From: Dugong dugon
Lineage: Eukaryota > Chordata > Mammalia > Sirenia > Dugongidae
Reading direction: 5' to 3'
Assembly: GCA_030035585.1 (NCBI GenBank)
Contig: CM057469.1
Coordinates: 19,338,501-19,402,500, forward strand
DNA: 64,000 nucleotides
Below, piece after piece: positions 12,585-25,346 of the stretch. The notes under the pieces were generated by a model, which was not told the DNA's origin, did no database searches, and saw only the letters and a program-made list of their open reading frames with translations. Numbering within the stretch: position 1 is the stretch's first letter; each line of letters opens with the position of its first letter. The position numbers were made by a program, and so were the translations under genes.

Positions 12585-12915
12585 AAAACTTTTTAAATTG
12601 TACTTTAGATGAAGGTTTACAGAAAAAATAGTTTCTCATTAAACAGTTAGTACACATATTGTTTTACGACATTGGTTAACAACCCCATGACATGTCAATA
12701 CTCTCCCTTCTCAACCTTGGGTTCCCTATTACCAGCTTTCCTATCCCCTCTTGCCTTCTAGTTCTTGTCCTGGGCTGTCGTGCTCGTTTTATTTTAGTCT
12801 CATTTTATTTTATGGCCTGTCTAATCTTTGGCTGAAAGGTGAACCTCGGGAGTGACTTCATTACTGAGCTAAAAGGGTTTCTGGGGGCCAAAGTCTCAGG
12901 GTTTAGACTGCTTTT
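12585..12915 (-). repeat. Unnamed A-tailed dispersed family, copy 2
   Basis: The reverse complement matches the 3' part of the copies at 16150, 19300 and 32740 (CAATATGTGTACTAACTGTTTAATGAGAAACT..., then TTCATCTAAAGTACAAT). It abuts the 5' end of the long RTE. Confidence 0.6.
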
Positions 12916-12955
12916 TTAAATTTTTATTCATCATCTATTGACTTCCCTCCTACAT

Positions 12956-15900
12956 GTCTGTCAGTTTGTCATACTGTAGGGGCTTGCATGTTGCTGTGAT
13001 GCTGGAAGCTATGCCAACAGTATTTCAAATACCAGCAGGGTCACCCAAGGCAGACTGGTTTCAGCTGAGCTTCCAGACTAAGACAGACTAGGAAGAAGGA
13101 CCTGGTGGTCTACTTCTGAAAAAAATTAGCCAGTAAAACCTTATCAATAGCAGTGGAATATTGTCCAATATAGTGCCAGAAGATGAGACCCTCACGTTGG
13201 AAGACACTCAAAATATGCCTGGGGAAGAGCTGCCTCCTCAAAGTAGAGTGGACCTTAATGATGTGAATGGAGTCAAGCTTTCAGGACTGTGGCACAACTC
13301 AAAATGAGAAGAAACAGCTGTAAATATCCATTAATAATCAGAACATGGAATGTATGAAGTATGAATCTAGGAAAATTGGAAATCATCAAAAATGAAATGG
13401 AACACGTAGGCATTCATATTCTAGGCATTAGTGAGCTGAAATGGACTGGTATCGGCCATTTTGAATCAGACAATCATATGGTCTACTATGCCAGGAATGA
13501 CAACTTGAAAAGGAATGGCATCGCATTCGTCCTCAAAAAGAACATTTCGTGATCTATCCTGAAGTACAACGCTGTCAGTGATAGGATAATACCCATATGC
13601 CTACAAGGAAGACCAGTTAATGCGAGAATTATTCAAATTTACACACCAACCACTAAGGCCAAAGATGAAGAAACTGAAAATTTCTACCAACTTCGGAAGT
13701 GTGAAATTGATCAAACATACAATCAGGATGCATTGATAATTACTGGTGACTGGAATGTGAAAGTTGGAAAGAAAGAAGAAGGAAAATATGGGAAAGAAGG
13801 AAAATAGTGGTAAAACATGGCCTTGGTGATAAAAATGATGCCAGAGATCACATGATAGAATTTTGCAAGACCGACTTCTTCATTGCCTATATCTTTTTTC
13901 AACAACATAAACGGCGACTATACATGTAGACCTTGCCAGATGAAATACACAGGAATCAAATCAGCTAGATCTGTGGAAAGAGATGATGGAAAAGCTCAAT
14001 ATCATCAGTCAGGGATTGACTGCAGAACAGAATATCGATTGCTCATATGCAAGTTCAAGTTGAAGCTGAGAAAATTAGAACAAGTCCACGAGAGCCAAAG
14101 TACAACCTTGAGTATATCCCACCCGAATTTAGAGACAATCTGAAGAATAGGTACGACGTGTTGAACACTAACGACTGAAGACCAGACGAGTTGTGGAATG
14201 ACATCAAGGACATCATACATGAAGAAAGCAAGAGATCATTAAAAATACAGGAAAGAAAGAAAACAGCAAAATGGATGTCAGAAGAGACTCTGAAACTTGC
14301 TCTTGAACATCAAGCAGCTAAAGCAAATGGAAGAAATGATGAAATAAAAGAGCTGAACAGAAGATTTCAAAGGGCAGCTCAACAAGACAAAGTAAAGTAT
14401 TATAATGACATGTGCAAAGATCTGGAGTTCAAAAACCAAAAGGGAAGAATACACTTGGCATTTCTCAAGCTGAAAGAACTAAACAAAAAATTCAAGCCTC
14501 GAGTTGCCATATTGAAGGTTTCTACAGGGAAAATATTAAACGACGCAGGAAGCATCAAAAGAAGATGGAAGGAATACACAGAGTCACTGTACAAGAAGAG
14601 GTGGTTGACGTCCAACCATTTCAGAAGGTGGCATATGATCAGGAACTGATCATACTGAAGGAAAAAGTCCAAGCTGCACTGAAGGCATTGGCGAAAAACA
14701 AGTCTCCAGGAAATGACGGAATGCCAATTGAGATGTTTCAACAAACGGATGCAACGCTGGAGATGCTCACTCATTTATGCCAAGAAATTTGGAAGACAGC
14801 TACCTGGCCAACCGACTGGAAGAGACCCATAATTACGCCTATTCCAAAGAAAGGTGATCCAACGGAATTTGGAAATTATTGAACAATATCCTTAATATCA
14901 CATGCAAGTAAAATTTTGCTGAAGATCATCAAAAGCAGCTGCAGCAGTACATTGACAGGGAAGTGCCAGATATTCAAGCTGGATTCAGAAGAGGATGTGG
15001 AACCAGGGATATCATTGCTGATGTCAGATGGATCCTGGCTGAAAGCAGAGAATACCAGAAAGACGTCTACCTGTAAACACATTATTGACTATGCAAAGGC
15101 ATTCGACTATGTGGATCATAACAAATTATAAATAACATTGTGAAGAATGGGAGTTCCAGAATACTTAATTGTGCTCATCAGGAACCTGTACATAGACCAA
15201 GAAGCAGTCGTTTTAACAGAACAAGGGGATGCTGTGTGATTTAAAGTCAAGAAAGGCGTGCATCAGGATTGTATCCTTTCATCAATCTGTATGCTGAGCA
15301 AATAATCTGAGAAGCTCAACTATATGAAGAAGAACATGGCATCAGGATTGGAGGAGGAGTCATTAAACAACCTGTTTTCTGCAGATGACGTAACCTTGCT
15401 TGCTGCAAGTGAAGAGGACTTGAAGCACTTACTGAGGAAGATCAAAGACCATAGCCTTCAGAATGGATTACACCTCAACATAAAGAAAACAAAAATCCTC
15501 ACAACTGAACCAATAAGCAACATCATGATAAACAGAGAGAATACTGAAGTTGTCAAGGATTTCATTTTACTTGGATCCACTATCAGCACCCATTGTCAAG
15601 AAATTAAACAATGCATTGCACTGGGCAAATCTTCTGCAAAAGACCTCTTCAAAGTATTAAAAAGATGTCACCTTGAAGACTAAGGTGCTGCTGACCCAAG
15701 CCATGATATTTTCAATCACTTCATATGCAATGCGAAAGCTGGACAATGAATTAGGAAGACCGAAGAATTGACACCTTTGAATTACAGTGTTGGCAAAAAA
15801 TATTGAATATACCATGGACTGCCAAAAGAACAAAAAAGTCTATCTTGGATGAAATATAGCCAGAATGCTCCTTAGAAGCAAGGATGGTGAGACTACATCT

Positions 15901-16150
15901 CATATATTTTGGACATGTTATCAGGAGGGACCAGTCCCTAGAGAAGGACACCATGCTTGGTAAAGTAGAGGGTCAGCAAAAAAGAGACAGACACTCAATG
16001 AGATGGAGTGACACAGTGGCTGCAACAGTGAGCTCAAGCATAACAACAATTGTGAAGATGGCGTAGGACCGGGCAGTGTTTCATTCTGTTGTACATAGGG
16101 TTGCTATGTGTTGGAACCAACTCGACGGCACCTAACAACAACAACAATAA
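12956..16150 (+). mobile_element. Near full-length RTE/BovB-like LINE
   Basis: A 3.2-kb non-LTR retrotransposon, inactive. 12956-13340 is the 5' part (CATGTTGCTGTGATGCTGGA...). About 13340-14230 is the APE-type endonuclease: MNLGKLEIIKNEMEH, GISELKWTGIGHFES, and a D-W-N-V-K-V motif at about 13750. About 14230-15080 is the linker and early RT (KSPGNDGMPIEMF). RT motif A is DYAKAFDYVDHNK (about 15090) and the catalytic box is F-S-A-D-D (about 15380). It ends with RHSMRWSDTVAA-like C-terminal residues and a (AAC)n tail. Stops and frameshifts lie at 13550, 14145, 14880, 15130 and 15680. Confidence 0.85.
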
Positions 16151-16880
16151 GGTGGAGAAGGGGAGAGTGTTGACACATCGTGGATTGGCAACCAATGTCA
16201 CAAAACAATATGTGCATTGTTTAATGAGAAACTGATTTGCTCTGCAAACCTTCATTTAAAGCACAATAAAAAGTGAAAATAAAAATAAATAAATTAGACA
16301 AGTCTACAGGACTAATAGTCTACACGAACCACAGCTTCATCTACCCTGAGGCCAGAAGAACTAGATGCTGCCTAGCTACCAGTACGGGCACTGTTCTGAT
16401 GAGGGCTACAATAGATGGGTCCTGATAGAACAGGAGAAAAACGGTGGTGGACTCAAATTCTTAAAAAGTCCAGACTCACTGGACCAGTCGAGAATAGAGG
16501 GCTTCCCAAAACTATCGCCCAGAAATGTTCTTTAAACCTTAAACTGAAATTATCCCTTGAGGTCAGCTTTTAGCTAGATAACAAATTGGCTCATAAAATA
16601 AAGAATATCACCTGTAATGAGCCTTTTTAAAAAAATCATCTATATGAGACCAAAGGGTCAAAAATTAAGGCAAAGATGAGAAGGTAAGGGGGCAGAGAAA
16701 CTAGAGTACTGGAAATGGTACAACCAGAATGGAATAAATGAGAATGATGAAGCATTGTGAAAAATGTAATTAATAACACCAGATAATTTGTGTAGAAATT
16801 TTTAAATGGGAACCTAATTTGCGGTGTAATCTTTCACCTGTGTAAACTAAATAAAATGTCATTTTTAATGAAGTAAAAGA
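16150..16880 (+). repeat. Unnamed A-tailed dispersed family, copies 3 and 4
   Basis: 16150-16290 is a 3' end: GTTTAATGAGAAACTGATTTGC, then CCTTCATTTAAAGCACAATA and an A-rich tail. 16300-16880 is a second, internal piece (AGAACTAGATGCTGCCTAGC; TAAACCTTAAACTGAAATTATCCC) that ends in an A-rich tail near 16860. Confidence 0.6.
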
Positions 16881-17029
16881 ATAAAAAATAAATCAGACAA
16901 GATTTTTAGTTTGGTTTAACAGTGACTGTTTTTCCTACCTCCTTATCTCCCAAGTTTTATGAAATCACCTGGAATTTTAGCTCCAGATATGTATTACTGT
17001 GTTAACAATATTTTACCTCTCTTAATGCA

Positions 17030-17395
17030 CCTCATTGTCTAACCGTGAATTGAGCTTCTTTGCATCTCCTGGAATGTATCTGCTTTCTCAGGCCTCAGTC
17101 TCAAGGCCTTTGTACATGGTGCCATTGTTGCTTGGAATGCTCTCCCAATTTGTTAGCTTTTATTTCTTTTAAATGATTCAGATGGCACCTCTTCAGGAAA
17201 TCCCTGCCTGATTTCCTCTCCCCTAAGCCTCAGTTGGTGTCCGTTCTGTGAATTCTCACTGTACCCTGATCTCATTTGTGTCATAATACCTATTTCTTAC
17301 TTGTCTCCCCTACTAACTATAAGGTCATTAAGGGCAGAATCTGTTATCTTTTAGTTTAAGTGTCTTGTCCTGTGAGGTACTCAGTAGACTGACGG
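17030..17395 (+). repeat. L2 LINE 3' end
   Basis: L2 landmarks in sense: GGCCTTTGTACATGGTG, TTGGAATGCTCTCCC, CTTCAGGAAATCCCTGCCTGA and CTAACTATAAGGTCATTAAGGGCAGAATC. An old, pan-mammalian repeat. Confidence 0.75.
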
Positions 17396-17404
17396 GCTGT
17401 CTAA

Positions 17405-17516
17405 ACTCAGCAGTAGATAGATGTGGCAGTCTGTTTCCATAAAGATTACAACCTTGGAAATCCTACTCTGTCCAACAGCGTCGCTATGAGCCAGTCAACT
17501 CAACAGCAGTGAGTTT
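17405..17516 (+). repeat. AfroSINE fragment (GTGGCAGTCTG subfamily)
   Basis: It matches the middle and tail of the AfroSINE at 63063 (ATGTGGCAGTCTGTTTCCAT, AAAGATTACAACCTTGGAAA), with an internal deletion before the tail. Confidence 0.7.
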
Positions 17517-17681
17517 AGACGGGCATGGGTCTAAACTTAGCAAAAACATATTAACTTTAACAGTAACGGATGTTACTTCTCAGGTGGAATTTGTGGTGTG
17601 TGTATGTGTGTTTACACTGGTGGAGGTAGTAATTGTGATGTCAGTCACACCACTGTGGCTCATGTTTATGAACCAGCATTC

Positions 17682-17682
<1 letters not shown>

Positions 17683-17720
<38 letters not shown>

Positions 17721-17726
17721 TATATA
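17683..17726. repeat. (TA)n(CA)n microsatellite
   Basis: An uninterrupted TA run followed by a CA run, then ATATA. The 60-95-codon frames across it are low-complexity artefacts. Confidence 0.95.
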
Positions 17727-18020
17727 AAACCAGAATTTGTCACCATCCCAAACGAGGCTCTTGGATCGAGGTTTAGCTATTAATACAAACTGTGAAACTA
17801 TAACCCAGGAATCTACCTGGTATTTTCTGATTTGGCAACAAGTTTTGTGAACCACATTTTGTTTCATGTATCATAAAAGAAGCTGCTTGGAAATTGTATT
17901 ATCAGATATTCCATAAAATTCTACTAGGGCTTTAAGACTCTCTTTTACTTTACATTTCTGATATTCATTTTATTTAATTTAAAAGCTGAATTTTATATTT
18001 GAAATTTAAAAATGAAATAC

Positions 18021-18127
18021 CCATTCTTCAATGGCTGCCTTGGAAAATACTGTTTTCTCCTTAGAATTGTATATATGGCAGGCTTCTGTCCCAAAGCGGT
18101 GAATTGCTTGGTAAGTATTATGGAATT
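18021..18127 (-). CDS. CATSPERE: CATSPERE coding exon, 107 nt
   Basis: The acceptor is a T-rich tract ending TTTTTACAG; the donor is GTATTT, which is weak. The frame reads NSIILTKQFTALGQKPAIYT and then ILRRKQYFPRQPLKN, leaving GG for the next exon, whose first G completes a Gly codon. NSI-L...LGQKP-I-T-L-RK matches human CATSPERE. The basic stretch RRKQYFPRQPLKN corresponds to the KRK...NEKMRRG part of the human protein. The intron that follows is about 5.7 kb and carries the near full-length RTE. Confidence 0.85.
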
Positions 18128-18403
18128 CTGTAAAAACAAAATAAGTATTTTCTTTTTACTTTTTTAATACCAAAATTATTCTGAAATTTTAGCATGATAC
18201 ATTGAATTTTTAGGTAAGACATTTATAAATTTAACATGATTTCAGGATTCAGCTTTGTTGTTTCCTAGCATAAAACCTCCTCCACATTAGAACTCTACAA
18301 ATTATAAATAATTCATAATAAGGTTTCAACTTATCAAAAAATACCATGCACAATCAGAATCCTGAATAAACTGAGACTACTGGCTTTGTTTTGTTTTTTT
18401 GAA

Positions 18404-18572
18404 TAAAAACCAAAACCCGTTGCTGTCAAGTCAATTCTGGCTCAACTCATAGCGATCCTGTAGGACAGAGCAGAACTGCCCCATAGGGTTTCCAAAGAGC
18501 AGCTGGTGGATTCAAACTGCTGACCTTTTGGTTAGCAGCCGAGCTCTTAGCCACTGCGCCACCAAGGAGCCT
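18404..18572 (-). repeat. AfroSINE, full length
   Basis: The reverse complement gives the tRNA-like head (GGTGGCGCAGTGGCTAAGAG, box A; AACCAAAAGGTCAGCAGTTT...), the body (CTCTTTGGAAACCCTATGGG) and the RTE-like tail. Located about 280 bp from the 107-nt CATSPERE exon, in the upstream intron. Confidence 0.9.
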
Positions 18573-18589
18573 TTAAATAAATATCCTTA

Positions 18590-19295
18590 GATTTAATCTC
18601 AGTGAATTACATAATAGAGTTTCTATATCTAATCTGTTAGAATTCTTTCTACATAAAGCCTGCCTTCAAAATGACGTATTCTTTCAAGACAGAAATCAAG
18701 TGATTTCTGGAGACTTTAAGAAAAATTGTCTTTGTATCTAGCTAGATCTGATATGGTCCCTCCTTTTCTCAAAGATATAAGAAGTTTAATTAAGCTGGAA
18801 TTATTCCTAAAAACGTTATTTTTAGAATAGAGACAACTGTGTCATTATGGAGAATTTCTAGAATAAAAAATCAGAAGCCTTTTTAGGTAATGAGGGCCAG
18901 TTGAGAATTTCATAGCTTCCTTCTGCCCTGATTCTCCAACAATGCTGTTGTTGGATTTCTTAGAAATTTGTCAACCACACACAAAGGAACATTTGAGATT
19001 GCTATGATGAGTGTCAGAAAGGGCATGGTCAATGGGGCTGTGGGGTTGTCTAATAAGGGAACCTAGCCTATTTTGGGGAGAAGTAATGATAGAGAAGGCC
19101 TTCCTGAAGAATTCACATTTAACGATTTTGATAGCGAAATACAGGTTTGCCTGGCAAATACTTAATAAATAATAGATATTTTTATTTTGTTTTTGAAAAT
19201 CTTACTATTCAGAATTTTAAGTACATGTATCTTTCATATAACTGCAGAGGAAAAGATTAAATGAAGAATTCTTGATGAAAGAAAGAGCAAGATGG
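18590..19295. other. Intron, no recognised feature
   Basis: No repeat landmark, no splice-flanked frame and no RNA gene seen. Mostly single-copy-looking intron. Confidence 0.4.
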
Positions 19296-19299
19296 AAAT

Positions 19300-19740
19300 A
19301 AAATATAACACACAAAACAGGGATCACAATAGAGGGTCCCGGACAGAGCTGGAGATAAATGTAGAACAAAATTCTAACTCATGAAAAAAGACCAGACTTA
19401 CTGGTCTGACAGAGACTAGAGAAACCCCAAGAATATAGCCCACAGACACCATTTTAACTTAGTACTGAAGTCACTCCTGAGGTTTAGCCTTCAGCCAAAG
19501 ATTAGACAGGCCTATAAAACAACATTAGTTGTTTATAAATTCTCATTAGTTCAATGAGAAACTAATTTGCTAATCAAAAGGTTGGCAGTTCAAATCCACC
19601 AGCCGCTCCTTGGAAACCCTGTGGGGCAGTTCTACCCTGTCCTATAGGGTCGCTATGAGTTGGAATTGACTCAACGGCACACAGAAATTTGCTCTGTAAA
19701 CCTGAATCTAAAGCACAATAAAATAAAATGAAATGCAATA
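19300..19740 (+). repeat. Unnamed A-tailed dispersed family, copy 5 (split by AfroSINE)
   Basis: Body and tail match the copy at 32740: AGACCAGACTTACTGG..., AGATTAGACAGGCCTATAAAACA, ...CTGTAAACCTGAATCTAAAGCACAATAAA. Interrupted by an AfroSINE with an AATTTGCT duplication. Confidence 0.65.
19572..19685 (+). repeat. 5'-truncated AfroSINE with 8-bp TSD
   Basis: The sequence starts in the head (AATCAAAAGGTTGGCAGTTC), keeps the B-box-like segment and the full tail (CGCTATGAGTTGGAATTGAC). It is flanked by AATTTGCT at 19564-19571 and 19686-19693, both derived from the host repeat's AAACTGATTTGCTCTG. Confidence 0.85.
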
Positions 19741-20069
19741 AAAAGATTAGACAAAGACTAAATATAAATACACGACTCATACAAGATGATAGAAAAAAAG
19801 ACAGACCAAGAATAACTTAACACAGTCATGTAAAAAAGCTTAAAGACATATTCTTCCATTAAGAAGATAATTCATGGTCATTAAGGATAATTTTATAAAT
19901 ATAAAAAAAGTTACCACATAGAAATTATCAAAAAGATAAAAACCACATTTAATATATGTTCCCCAGATTTACCGAATGTAGGCTACTGTTATGTATTCAT
20001 AATCATAAAGTACATGCAATTTTAATTATGCCCATTTATGACCAATAAGAATTTATCATGTTACTACAG

Positions 20070-20196
20070 TCTATATAAACCTCATTTTTAATGACTGCAT
20101 GATATTTCATTAAGGTTGTCAGCAGTTCCTTAACATTCCTCTAGTGGACATTTAGGAGTTTATTTTTTCACTATTGTAAATATTGCCATGTTTTTG
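20070..20196 (-). repeat. L1 3' scrap, antisense
   Basis: TTAATGACTGCATGATATTTC and TTAACATTCCTCTAGTGGAC, TTTAGGAGTTTATTTTTTC are antisense L1 3' landmarks. A weak call. Confidence 0.4.
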
Positions 20197-22012
20197 TTGT
20201 TGTTAGATGCCATTGAGTCGGTTCTGACTCGTAGCAACCCTGTGTACAACAGAACGAAATATTGCCCCGTCCTGCACCATTCTCAGAATTGTTGCTATGT
20301 GTGAGTCCATTGTTGTAGTCACTGTTTCAATCCATCTCATTGAGTGTCTTCCTCTTTTTCAGTGACCCCACAGTTTACTAACATGATGTCCTTCTCCCGG
20401 GACTGATCCCTCCGGATAACGTGTCCAAAGTAAGTGAGACGAAGTCTCAACATTCTCACTTCTAAGGAGCACTCTGGCTGTACTTCTTGCGAGACAGATT
20501 TGTTTGTTCTTCTGTCAGTCCATGGTATATTCAATATTCTTCGCCAACACTGTAATTTAAAGGTGTCAATTCTTTGGTCTTCCTTATTCACTGTCAAGCT
20601 TTCACGTGCATATGAGGTGATTGAAAATACTATGACTTGGGTCAGGTGTACCTTAGTCCTCAAGGTGACATCTTTGCTTTTTAACAATTTAAAAAGGTCT
20701 TTTGCAGCAGATTTGCTCAATGCAATATGTTGTTTGATTTCTTGACCGCTGCTTCTATGGGCATTGATTGTAGATCCAAGTAAAATGAAATCCTTGACAA
20801 CTTCAATATTTTCTTCGTTTATCATGATGTTGCTTTTTGGTCCAGTTGTGAGGATTTTTGTTTTCTTTATGTTGAGGTGCCATCCGTATTGAAGGCTGTG
20901 GTCTTTCATCCTCATCAGTAAGTGCTTCAAGTCCTCTTCACTTTCAGCAAGCAAGGTTGTGTCATCTGCCTATCACAGGTTGTTAATGAGTCTTCTTCTA
21001 ATCTTGATATTGCTCTTCCTCATAAAGTCCAGCTTCTTGGATTATTTGCTCAGCACACAGACTGAGTAAGTATGATGAAAGAATACAACCCTGACAAACA
21101 CCTTTCCTGATTTAAACGATGCAATATCCCTTTGTTTTGTTCAAATGAGCTGCCTCTTGGTCTATGTACAGTTTCCTCATAAGCACAATTAAGTGTTCTG
21201 GAATTCCCATGCTTTGCAAAGTTATCCATAATTTGTTATGATCCACACAGTTGAATGCCTTTGCATAGTTGATAAAACACAGTTTACGAACTGTTGCATC
21301 TTTCTGGTATTCTCTCCTTTTAGCCAAGATTCATCTGACGTCAGCAATGATATCCCTCTTTCTACGTCGTATTCTGAATCCGGCTTGAATTTCTGGCAGT
21401 TCCTGGTCAACGTTACCACTGCAACCATTTTTGGATGATCTTCAGCAAAATTTTACTTGCATGTGATGTTAATGATATTGTTTGATAATTTCTGCATTCT
21501 TTTGGATCAACTTTCTTTGGAATAGGCACAAATATGGATCTCTTCCTGTTGGTTGGCCAGTATTGGTAATTTTTGTCTTCCCTCTTTTCTTTTTCTTCAG
21601 TCTCCCCAGTTTCTTGGTATAGATGAGTGAGTGCTTCCAGCATTGCATCCATTTGTTTAAACATCTAAATTAGTATTCTGTCCATTCCTATAGCCTTGTC
21701 TTTGCCAGTGCCTTCAGTGCATCTTGGACTTCTTCCTTCAATACCATTGGTGCTTGATCACATACTACCTTCTGAAATGGTTGTCGACAATTCTTTTCAG
21801 TACAGTGACTCTCTGCATTTCTTCCATCTTCTCTTGATTCTTCCTGCATTGTTCAATATTTTGCCCATAGATTCTCCCAATATTGCAACTAAAGCCTTGA
21901 ATTTTTTCCTCAGTTCTTTCAGCTTAAGAAATGCCAAGCGTGTTCTTCCCTTTTGGTTTTCTAACTCCAGGCTTTTGCACATTTAATTACAATGCTTTAT
22001 TTTGTCTGCTTG
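20197..22012 (-). mobile_element. RTE/BovB-like LINE, 5'-truncated
   Basis: It covers the linker through the 3' end. The longest frame, 20337-20954, has LAESEEDLKHLLMRMKDHSL and, further on, GHVIRRDQSREKDIML, the RT thumb and C-terminal part. The F-A-D-D catalytic box is lost to a stop near 20970. Motif A is at about 21245-21300 (INYAKAFNCVDHNKL). The 3' end at 20197 is the (GTT)n complement. Frameshifts at about 20960, 21110 and 21410-21660. Confidence 0.85.
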
Positions 22013-22119
22013 AAGACCCTTATTATTATTGCCATAGACATCATTAAATATACAGCCTTTTCTACATGGTTGTACATATTGTTAAATATAATAAACATAT
22101 TCCTGTTTGTCTTACCTGA

Positions 22120-25100
22120 TTTTTCAGCAGGATTTAATGCAGTGGAGTGATCTAGGCCTAGTGACTCCTCTTCAGAAAATTTTCAATTACTAATTCAATT
22201 TCATTAATAGGACTATTAAGAATATCTATTTCATGTCAGGTGAGTTGTGGTACTTTGTGTTTTTGATGAATTGATTGACTTCATCTAAGTTGTCAAATTT
22301 ATATACATAGAGTTGTTTATAGTATCCTTTTATTACCTTTTTAATGTCTGTGACATCTGTAGTAATACATTCTCAATATTGGTAATTTTTGTCTTTTTTT
22401 TTTTCAGTCTTGCTAAAGGTTTTTCAATTTTGTTGATGTTTTCAAAGAACCAGCTTTTTGTTTCATTGATTTTTTTTCTATTTTCTATCTTATTTATTTC
22501 TGATCTGTATTACTGCCTTGTTTGTTTTATGTTTATCTTGTTCTTCTTTCTCTTGTTTTTTGAAGTGGTAAATTAAATTATGAATTTGAGGTCTTTCGTC
22601 TTTTCTAATACAAGCATTTGGTGCTATAAATTTCCCTCTCACTACTGCTTTGGCTGCATCACACAGATTGTGATATGTTGCATTTTAATTTTAAATTAGT
22701 TCAGCATTTTTTGTTTCAATTGATACATCTTTGACATATGAATTATTTGGCAGTGTGTTGTTTAATTTCCAAGTGTTTGGAAATTTTCTGGTTGTCTTTG
22801 TGTTATTGATTTCAAGTTTGATTCCATTATGGTCAGATAACACATTTTTCAATGATTTAAATTTTCATACATTTGTTAAAGTTTGTTTTATGACCCATAA
22901 TATGATCTATCTTGGTGACTGTCCCATGTGCACTTGAAAAGAATGTGTATTCTGCTGCTGTTGGATGGTGTATTCTGTGACTGCCAATTAGATCCCATGG
23001 TTTGATGACATTGTTCAGTTCTTTTATATCCTTACTGACTATATTTTTAGTTGACTATATTTTCTTTCAATTACTGTGGCTATTGAAGTGCCCAAAGGTA
23101 ATTGTGGATTTGTCTATTTTCACTTATTTCTGTCAGGTTTTTTTTCATTTTTTAAATTTTTTATTTTGAAAGAATTATAAATTCACAGGAAGTTGTAAAG
23201 ATAGTATAAGAAATTTCATGTACCCCTCACAAAGTGTCTCCAAGGGTTGTATCTTACATAACTGTAGAACAATATAAAAACCAGGAGGTTGGCACCCCTT
23301 TACTCTCTTCCTTTTATAATATAGTTGTCTCACATATTTCCTCTACATACATTGAGAACCACCTAAGACAGTGCTATGATGTTTTGCTTTAACTATCAAA
23401 CATAATTTAGAAAAAATTCAAGAGAAGAAAACATAATTGTATTTATCCAAATTTTTACACTTTCCATTGTTCTTTCTTCCTATCTGATGTTCCAACTTTT
23501 CCTCTTTTACCATTTCCCTTCTGTTTAAATAACTTTAAGTATCCATTCTTTTAGGGTAGGCCTGCTGGCTACAAACTCTCTTAGTTTTCTTTCATCTGTG
23601 AATGTATTGACTGTACCTTCATTCCTGAAGGATATTTTTGCTGGGTACAGAATCCTGTGTTGACAGTTTTTTTCTTTCAGAATTGAAAAATGTGGTACAA
23701 CTACCTACTGGCTTCCATGATTTCTGTTGGGAAATCTACTGTTATTCAAATTGTTGTTCCCCTATAGGCAACATATTGTTTCTCTGGCTGTTTTTAAAAC
23801 TTTTTTTTTATCTTTAGTTTTCAGAAATTTGATTATGATGCATTTTGGCATGAATTTTTTTGGGTTTATATTGTTTGGGTTTCATTGGGCTTATCGAATC
23901 TGTAGATTTATGTCTTTTGACAATATTGGAAAATTTCAGTTATTATTTCTTTCGATACTTTTAAAATCAACCCTATTTCTCCTGTCTAGGACACCAATGA
24001 CACAAATGTCTGATCTTTGTTATAGTTTCACAGATCCCTGAGGTTCTGCTCATTTTGTTTCAATTTCTTTTCTCTCTGTTGTTCAGACTGATTAATTTCA
24101 GTTGTTCTACTTCCAAATTCATTGATTCATTCTTTTAGACTCTCCATTCTGCTATTGCTCTCACCCATTGCTATTTGTTTTTTTGATTACTGTATTTTTA
24201 AGTTCTAAAATTTCCATTTGGTTTTTCATTATATTTCACTTTTTGCTGAGTCTATTTTTAAAAAGTTGCTCCAAGCGTACTTGTAATTACTTCTTGAAGC
24301 AGTTTTATGATAGCTGCTTTAAAATCCTTGCTTGGTAATTTCAACATCTGTGTCATCTTAATATTGGTATCTGTTGACTGTATCTATTGGTATCTATTCA
24401 GATTTTCCTCTTAGTATGATAAGTAACTTTTGGACTATATTATGAACATTTTGAATGTTATGTCAGAAGACTCTGATTCCTATTTAAATCTTTTATTTAG
24501 GCAGGTATTCAACCTATTTAAGTTCAGAATGCAAGTCCTGAATCACTTTTATGGATTGTGGTTAAAATATCAATTTAGTCTATAAAGCCTCTACAGTGCT
24601 ATTTCGGTCTTCTCTACTTCTGTGTTACCCAGATTACAGGACTCCATCCCACAGTCTCCACAGTGCTGGCTGGGGATGGGAAACTGTTGCCTTGTTACTG
24701 AAAGGCAGGGGTTAAAATCAGAGTTCTGTCCACAGGATCCACAGAGAAAGGGCATTTTCTCACTGACTCCTTAATGCAGTGTGGGTTGATTTCAGAGTTC
24801 TGTCCTTTTGGCCACCCTTTTCCTGGTCCTTTGACTAGAGAGAGGAAGCTTTTTTTAGAAGTTGTTTTTTTCTGTGCCTGTTGGCATTGTTGAGTTGCAG
24901 GCTTCTTTAGTACCCAGGCCAGCATACAGAGGAGGGAAGAAAAAACCCCAGGGAACTCACTGCTTGGTTGTTCCTGCAATCTCAAGGTTTCTAGCCAGTC
25001 CACCTTCTTATCTCCACCTGTCGAAGTCGTCTGGTAGGTGACTTATGTATTTTGTCAAGGATTTTTTTGTTGTGACAGTAGTTGCAGGAGTAAAATGGAA

Positions 25101-25190
25101 TGCACTTACTCCATCTACTCTGGAACTGGAAACCTTGACACAATATATTTTAAAACTATTTCCTCAGCTGCCATATGGAGAACAGATTAT
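22120..25190 (-). repeat. L1 LINE ORF2 and 5' part, antisense
   Basis: Same landmarks as 3290-7760: TTTTGTTGATGTTTTCAAAGAACC, AATTTCCCTCTCACTACTGC, CCATGTGCACTTGAAAAGAA, AACTTCAACATCTGTGTCAT. 23140-23420 differs (TGTACCCCTCACAAAGTGTC), perhaps another L1 subfamily joined in. 24640-25010 is the more GC-rich 5' end. The frames at 22313-22576 and 23727-24041 are antisense artefacts. Confidence 0.75.
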
Positions 25191-25194
25191 AAGA

Positions 25195-25346
25195 GTGAGG
25201 TTGAGTTGGGAGATTAAGACTAGTTAGGGGGCTATTGCTTGAGAAACTAGATGATGGTGTCACTTATTGTGATGGTGAAGCTTGTGGGAAGAATAGGTTT
25301 TCAGGGAGATTGGGAATTTATATTTTATCCATGCTAGATATAACCT
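25195..25346 (+). repeat. Old mammalian repeat, left half
   Basis: It reads like a mammal-wide interspersed repeat I recognise but cannot name (GATGGTGTCACTTATTGTGATGG, GAAGAATAGGTTTTCAGG, GGGAGATTGGGAATTTATATTTT). It resumes at 26626 after an RTE plus AfroSINE insertion, the text continuing in the expected order. Confidence 0.5.

Noticed and set aside
17509-17867. Frames of 61-95 codons across 17580-17780
   Set aside because: They translate a (TA)n(CA)n microsatellite and have no homology.
20337-20954. A functional reverse transcriptase gene (205 codons)
   Set aside because: It is only the RTE C-terminal half; the catalytic box and upstream RT are broken.
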